DNA of 15,539 nucleotides, from positions 1-15,539 of the forward strand of contig JALWJU010000323.1 in the NCBI GenBank assembly GCA_026997055.1. The letters are read 5' to 3'. This document shows, one piece after another, positions 13,250-15,539 of the stretch. A model generated the notes under the pieces. It was not told the origin of the DNA. It saw only the letters and a program-made list of their open reading frames with translations, and searched no databases. Within the stretch, counting starts at the first letter, position 1. Each line of letters begins with the position of its first letter. Made by a program: the position numbers and the translations under genes. The DNA comes from Paracoccaceae bacterium. Lineage in GTDB: Bacteria; Pseudomonadota; Alphaproteobacteria; Rhodobacterales; Rhodobacteraceae.

Positions 13250-14464
13250 TCAGCTGGCCTGGATGCGCTCGGCGATGGCGGCGATCTTGTCCAGCTGGGT
13301 CTTGATACGCGACTGGAAGGTTTCCAGTTGCAGAATGATGTCGTGCAGGCTTTCGCCCTGGATCGACACGCGGGCGCCTTCGATCTTGCACATGATCCGG
13401 GTCGTGGACAGGCCCAGCACCTGGCGGTGCATGATGCGGCAGGCGGAGAGGATCTTTTCGGCCTCCTCCCTGACCTGGATCGACATCTTGCGGGTTTGTG
13501 CGTCGTAATCGGCCTTGACCGTGTTCAGGGTCTTGCGTTCTTCCGAAAGGTCGATCGGTCCGAGCTGGCGCCGCTCCCGGTCAAGCTGGTCCACGGTTTC
13601 GGTCAGGATCTTTGCCATGCAGCGCATGAAGACCACCATTGTGGCGCTGTGCTTGATGGTGGCGAAATTGCTGTCGGGGTCATTGACATGCTGTTCGAAC
13701 CAGTCGGAGATTTCTCGCGAGATGGCGCCGTAATTCTGGCTGAGGGTGGAGATCGGCCCGCCGGTGGGCTCCAGCCGCGAGGCGATCACGCGCATGTTGT
13801 GCGGGATGGTGCCCATGGTCTGGAATTCCCGGATCAGGGCGCGGGTATCCTCCTCCAGCCGGGTGGCGTTTTCCAGCATTTCGTTGGCCCTGATCACGCT
13901 GCGGTCCGGGGCGCCGCGCAGGGCTTCCTCGCGGGCGGTCAGCTCGCTGTAGAGCGCGTGGGTGGAGAAATGCAGGTAGTCGTCGAAGCCCAGCGCCTTG
14001 ATCCTTTCCAGGATCCGGGCGGCGGATTGCTCGGGGCTGAGCCCCTCTTCGCGCTCGGCGGCGAGCGCATCGCTGTAGAGAGACTTGACCTGATCGAACA
14101 GCGGGCTGGTGGGCTTGATCCGGTTTGACAGATAGCCGCCCTCCACCGGGATCACCACGGCGAAGACCCAGTAATACAGCCCGTCTCTGGCCAGGTTCTT
14201 CACATAGGCGCCCATGGCCTCGCCCTTCCGGATCGTGTTCCAGAGCAGCCAGAAGACGCCCCTGGGCATGTCCGGGTGGCGGATGATCTTGTGCGGGGCG
14301 CCGATCATCTCTTCCCAGTCGTAATCGGCCACGCGGCGGAAGATGTAATTGCCCGATTGGATCACGCCGCGCTCGTCGGTGCGCGAGAAGAATACCTCGG
14401 GCAGGTGAAACGGGGCTTCGCCCGTCTGCGGGCGCTTTTCCTGGCGTCTGTCAACAAAGCTCAT
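13250..14464 (-). CDS. PAS-domain sensor protein with divergent chemoreceptor-like C-terminal half
   Basis: This encodes a 404-residue soluble protein. Residues about 20-122 form an Aer-type PAS domain: FSRTDERGVIQSGNYIFRRV, YDWEEMIGAPHKIIRHPDMP and YVKNLARDGLYYWVFAVVIPVEGGYLSNRIKPTSP are the usual blocks (the HPDMP and KN..DG.YYWV patterns are typical of aerotaxis-like receptors, which can bind FAD or haem). Residues 125-215 are helical and charged. Residues 220-255 (IPHNMRVIASRLEPTGGP, then LSQNYGAISREI) resemble the spacing of the chemoreceptor segment with N-x-A-x-E-A-A-R-A-G-E-x-G, but the canonical hairpin-tip sequence is missing. The C-terminal 110 residues are helical (RREEAEKI-like, LQLETFQSRIKTQLDKI). 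I see no membrane helix and no HAMP, kinase or GGDEF domain. It probably senses redox state or a small ligand and signals through a helical bundle; the partner is unknown. ATG 14464 is the natural start. Confidence 0.8.
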   Translation of the reverse strand: MSFVDRRQEKRPQTGEAPFHLPEVFFSRTDERGVIQSGNYIFRRVADYDWEEMIGAPHKIIRHPDMPRGVFWLLWNTIRKGEAMGAYVKNLARDGLYYWVFAVVIPVEGGYLSNRIKPTSPLFDQVKSLYSDALAAEREEGLSPEQSAARILERIKALGFDDYLHFSTHALYSELTAREEALRGAPDRSVIRANEMLENATRLEEDTRALIREFQTMGTIPHNMRVIASRLEPTGGPISTLSQNYGAISREISDWFEQHVNDPDSNFATIKHSATMVVFMRCMAKILTETVDQLDRERRQLGPIDLSEERKTLNTVKADYDAQTRKMSIQVREEAEKILSACRIMHRQVLGLSTTRIMCKIEGARVSIQGESLHDIILQLETFQSRIKTQLDKIAAIAERIQAS

Positions 14465-14800
14465 GGGAGTCCATTATCCGGGGCAGTATCGGTATTGCCT
14501 CTGGATAAGGGCAAGTTCTTTCGATGTGATTAACGATGCCGGTATTTCGGGTTGTTTTTCATCATATCGGTCTCGTCACATCGTCCGCGGCGCACCGCTG
14601 CGCCTGGCCGGCGGCGGGCGGGGACGGGATCGGCCGGTTGCGCGGGGAGGCCGGCGGCGCAATCCGACGGGGCAGGGCGATTCGAATGCGTCGGACCCGC
14701 CCTCCGCGCCGGAGAATCCGCAGGCTTCGTTTCACGGGTCGGGCCAAGCCCCGGGAGCCGATCGCAGATGCGATGTCATCCTGTAGGCTCGCGCGGGGCG
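14465..14800. other. 336-base gap without a credible gene
   Basis: This gap lies between the start of the PAS gene and the end of the partial gene. The first 115 bases are the least GC-rich in the area and should contain the PAS promoter; CGATGTGA (14522-14529) and TCACATCG (14576-14583) are inverted 8-mers 46 bases apart. The rest is very GC-rich with several inverted repeats: GGCGCA/TGCGCC (14589-14604), TCCGAC/GTCGGA (14663-14695, enclosing ATTCGAAT), and ATCGCA-ga-TGCGAT (14761-14774). A T-loop-like ATTCGAAT is present, but no tRNA acceptor stem fits. Small open frames here have arginine/proline-rich products typical of GC-rich non-coding DNA. Confidence 0.6.
14474..14508. promoter_or_regulatory. 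Interrupted inverted repeat upstream of the PAS gene
   Basis: TTATCC (14474-14479) and GGATAA (14503-14508) are exact inverted copies, with inner arms GGCA/TGCC. The element starts 9 bases upstream of the PAS start codon, so it lies in the leader or promoter. On the minus strand 14508-14500 reads TTATCCAGA, identical to the second DnaA-box-like 9-mer at dnaB. It could be an operator, a leader hairpin that hinders ribosome access, or chance. Confidence 0.3.
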
Positions 14801-15539
14801 CTATCCCAGCGATGGCAGTTCCAGGGTCACGTTGCGCCCGTTTCTGGTGTAGATCAGCCGGTTTTCGGTGATCGAGACGACCTTGCCCCCGTTCAGGCGG
14901 TCGCCGACCGATACCTTGGTATAGCGGCCGTTTTTCAGCCGTACCAGGGCCCGTCGCGAAGAGGCCGAGCCGTAGATTCCGATCAGATTGACCTGGTTGA
15001 GGTGGAGCGCATTGCGCTGTGTGGCCTGGGCGGCGACATTGGCGCGGGTGGGGATCGGGGGGCTGACGGTGGATGCCGCCGAGGCCGCTACCACGGTGGA
15101 GCCGTCCGAGGCATCGGCACCGGGGCGGGCAGAGGCGACTATTGCGGCGAAATTGTTCGGGCGGTGGCCCGGCAGCGGCGAGGCGGCGATGGCCTCGTCG
15201 GTGGCATTGACCAGTTCTCCGGCGGCGAGCGCCCCGGCCACGGCAGCGTCCACGGCGCCGCTGTCGATCGCTGCGGTTTCGGCCGCTGGTGGCGGCCCGG
15301 GGCGTGGATTGGGGCGCAGGGCGGCCAGTTCCTGCCGGGTGATGCCGCCGTTGTTGAGGCGTTCGCTTTCCTCGACCAGTCCGATCGGGCGCGGTTTCGG
15401 GCGCAGGCGGCGCAGTTCGTCGGCGGGCAGGGCGCGGGGGCGCACCGTGCCCGGGCGCGGGGGCGGGACCACTTCGGGTCTGCCGGAATAGACCAGGATA
15501 CCGGCCGGGGACAAGGTGCCCTCGGGGCTGGGCGTGACG
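14801..15539 (-). CDS. Proline-rich protein with GspC/PilP-like C-terminal domain (N-terminus outside window)
   Basis: The frame is open to the window edge (upstream codons read VTPSPEGT before the first possible TTG), so only the last 245 residues are visible. They comprise a Pro/Arg-rich linker with a repeated module (ELRRLRPKPRP and ELAALRPNPRPGP, about 30 residues apart), an Ala/Thr/Ser-rich low-complexity stretch, and a compact C-terminal domain of about 65 residues (VNLIGIYGSASSRRALVRL, YTKVSVGDRLNGGKVVSI, NGRNVTLELP). The pattern, a beta-rich domain with G.YG/ALVRL/VGDRL.GG.V..I, resembles the homology region of GspC and the PilP fold, which work in the periplasm. Proteins of this layout occur in Rhodobacteraceae, often under uninformative or wrong names such as 'translation initiation factor 2'. 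A membrane-anchored envelope protein is my inference; the N-terminal anchor is not visible. Confidence 0.65.
   Translation of the reverse strand, partial: VTPSPEGTLSPAGILVYSGRPEVVPPPRPGTVRPRALPADELRRLRPKPRPIGLVEESERLNNGGITRQELAALRPNPRPGPPPAAETAAIDSGAVDAAVAGALAAGELVNATDEAIAASPLPGHRPNNFAAIVASARPGADASDGSTVVAASAASTVSPPIPTRANVAAQATQRNALHLNQVNLIGIYGSASSRRALVRLKNGRYTKVSVGDRLNGGKVVSITENRLIYTRNGRNVTLELPSLG

Noticed and set aside
14640..14720. tRNA-like element around ATTCGAAT
   Set aside because: The T-loop-like sequence lacks a good T-stem, and no matching acceptor or anticodon stem can be placed at the right distances.
14463..14786. Possible small plus-strand gene filling the 336-base gap
   Set aside because: The start overlaps the PAS start codon, no Shine-Dalgarno site exists within non-coding DNA, and the product is Arg/Gly/Pro-rich without a hydrophobic core or known motif.

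Overview
The window is a GC-rich (about two-thirds G+C), densely packed stretch of bacterial chromosome. Protein character and gene order point to an alphaproteobacterium of the Rhodobacteraceae/roseobacter type. The signs are the nuoL-nuoM-nuoN end of a complex I operon running into birA, coaX and an RNase J gene; a ZapA gene preceded by a ZauP-like coiled-coil gene; divergent cobS/cobT; and a final gene whose proline-rich linker and C-terminal domain I associate with that family. I see no insertion sequence, phage gene, CRISPR array, toxin-antitoxin pair, rRNA or tRNA. Nothing looks recently transferred.

Layout. (1) Positions 1-6737, plus strand: the 3' end of nuoL, then nuoM, nuoN, birA, coaX and rnj, with gaps or overlaps of 17 bases or less except for 46 bases before birA. 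The first three build the proton-pumping membrane arm of NADH dehydrogenase. The next three are biotin protein ligase, type III pantothenate kinase (CoA synthesis) and 5'-3' exoribonuclease J. (2) Positions 6804-7728, plus strand: a coiled-coil protein (ZauP-like) overlapping zapA, a Z-ring cell-division pair. (3) Positions 7731-12045, minus strand, transcribed cobS, pyrC, pyrE, dnaB. pyrC and pyrE (pyrimidine synthesis) overlap by ATGA. A good Rho-independent terminator follows pyrE, and dnaB then has its own promoter region carrying two DnaA-box-like 9-mers. (4) Positions 12123-13142, plus strand: cobT, divergent from cobS; both act late in cobalamin assembly. (5) Positions 13250-15539, minus strand: a PAS-domain sensor with a divergent chemoreceptor-like C-terminal half, a 336-base gap without a credible gene, and the C-terminal part of a proline-rich protein with a GspC/PilP-like C-terminal domain that runs off the window.

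I do not see an undescribed multi-gene system here; most of the window is conserved housekeeping DNA. The best leads are regulatory or structural: DnaA boxes upstream of the replicative helicase gene, a palindromic repeat family present twice (nuoN/birA junction and cobT/PAS junction), an inverted repeat centred exactly between cobS and cobT, a 9-base periodic repeat in the dnaB leader, a REP-like hairpin inside the ZauP tail, and the PAS protein, which resembles a chemoreceptor without the canonical signalling tip.
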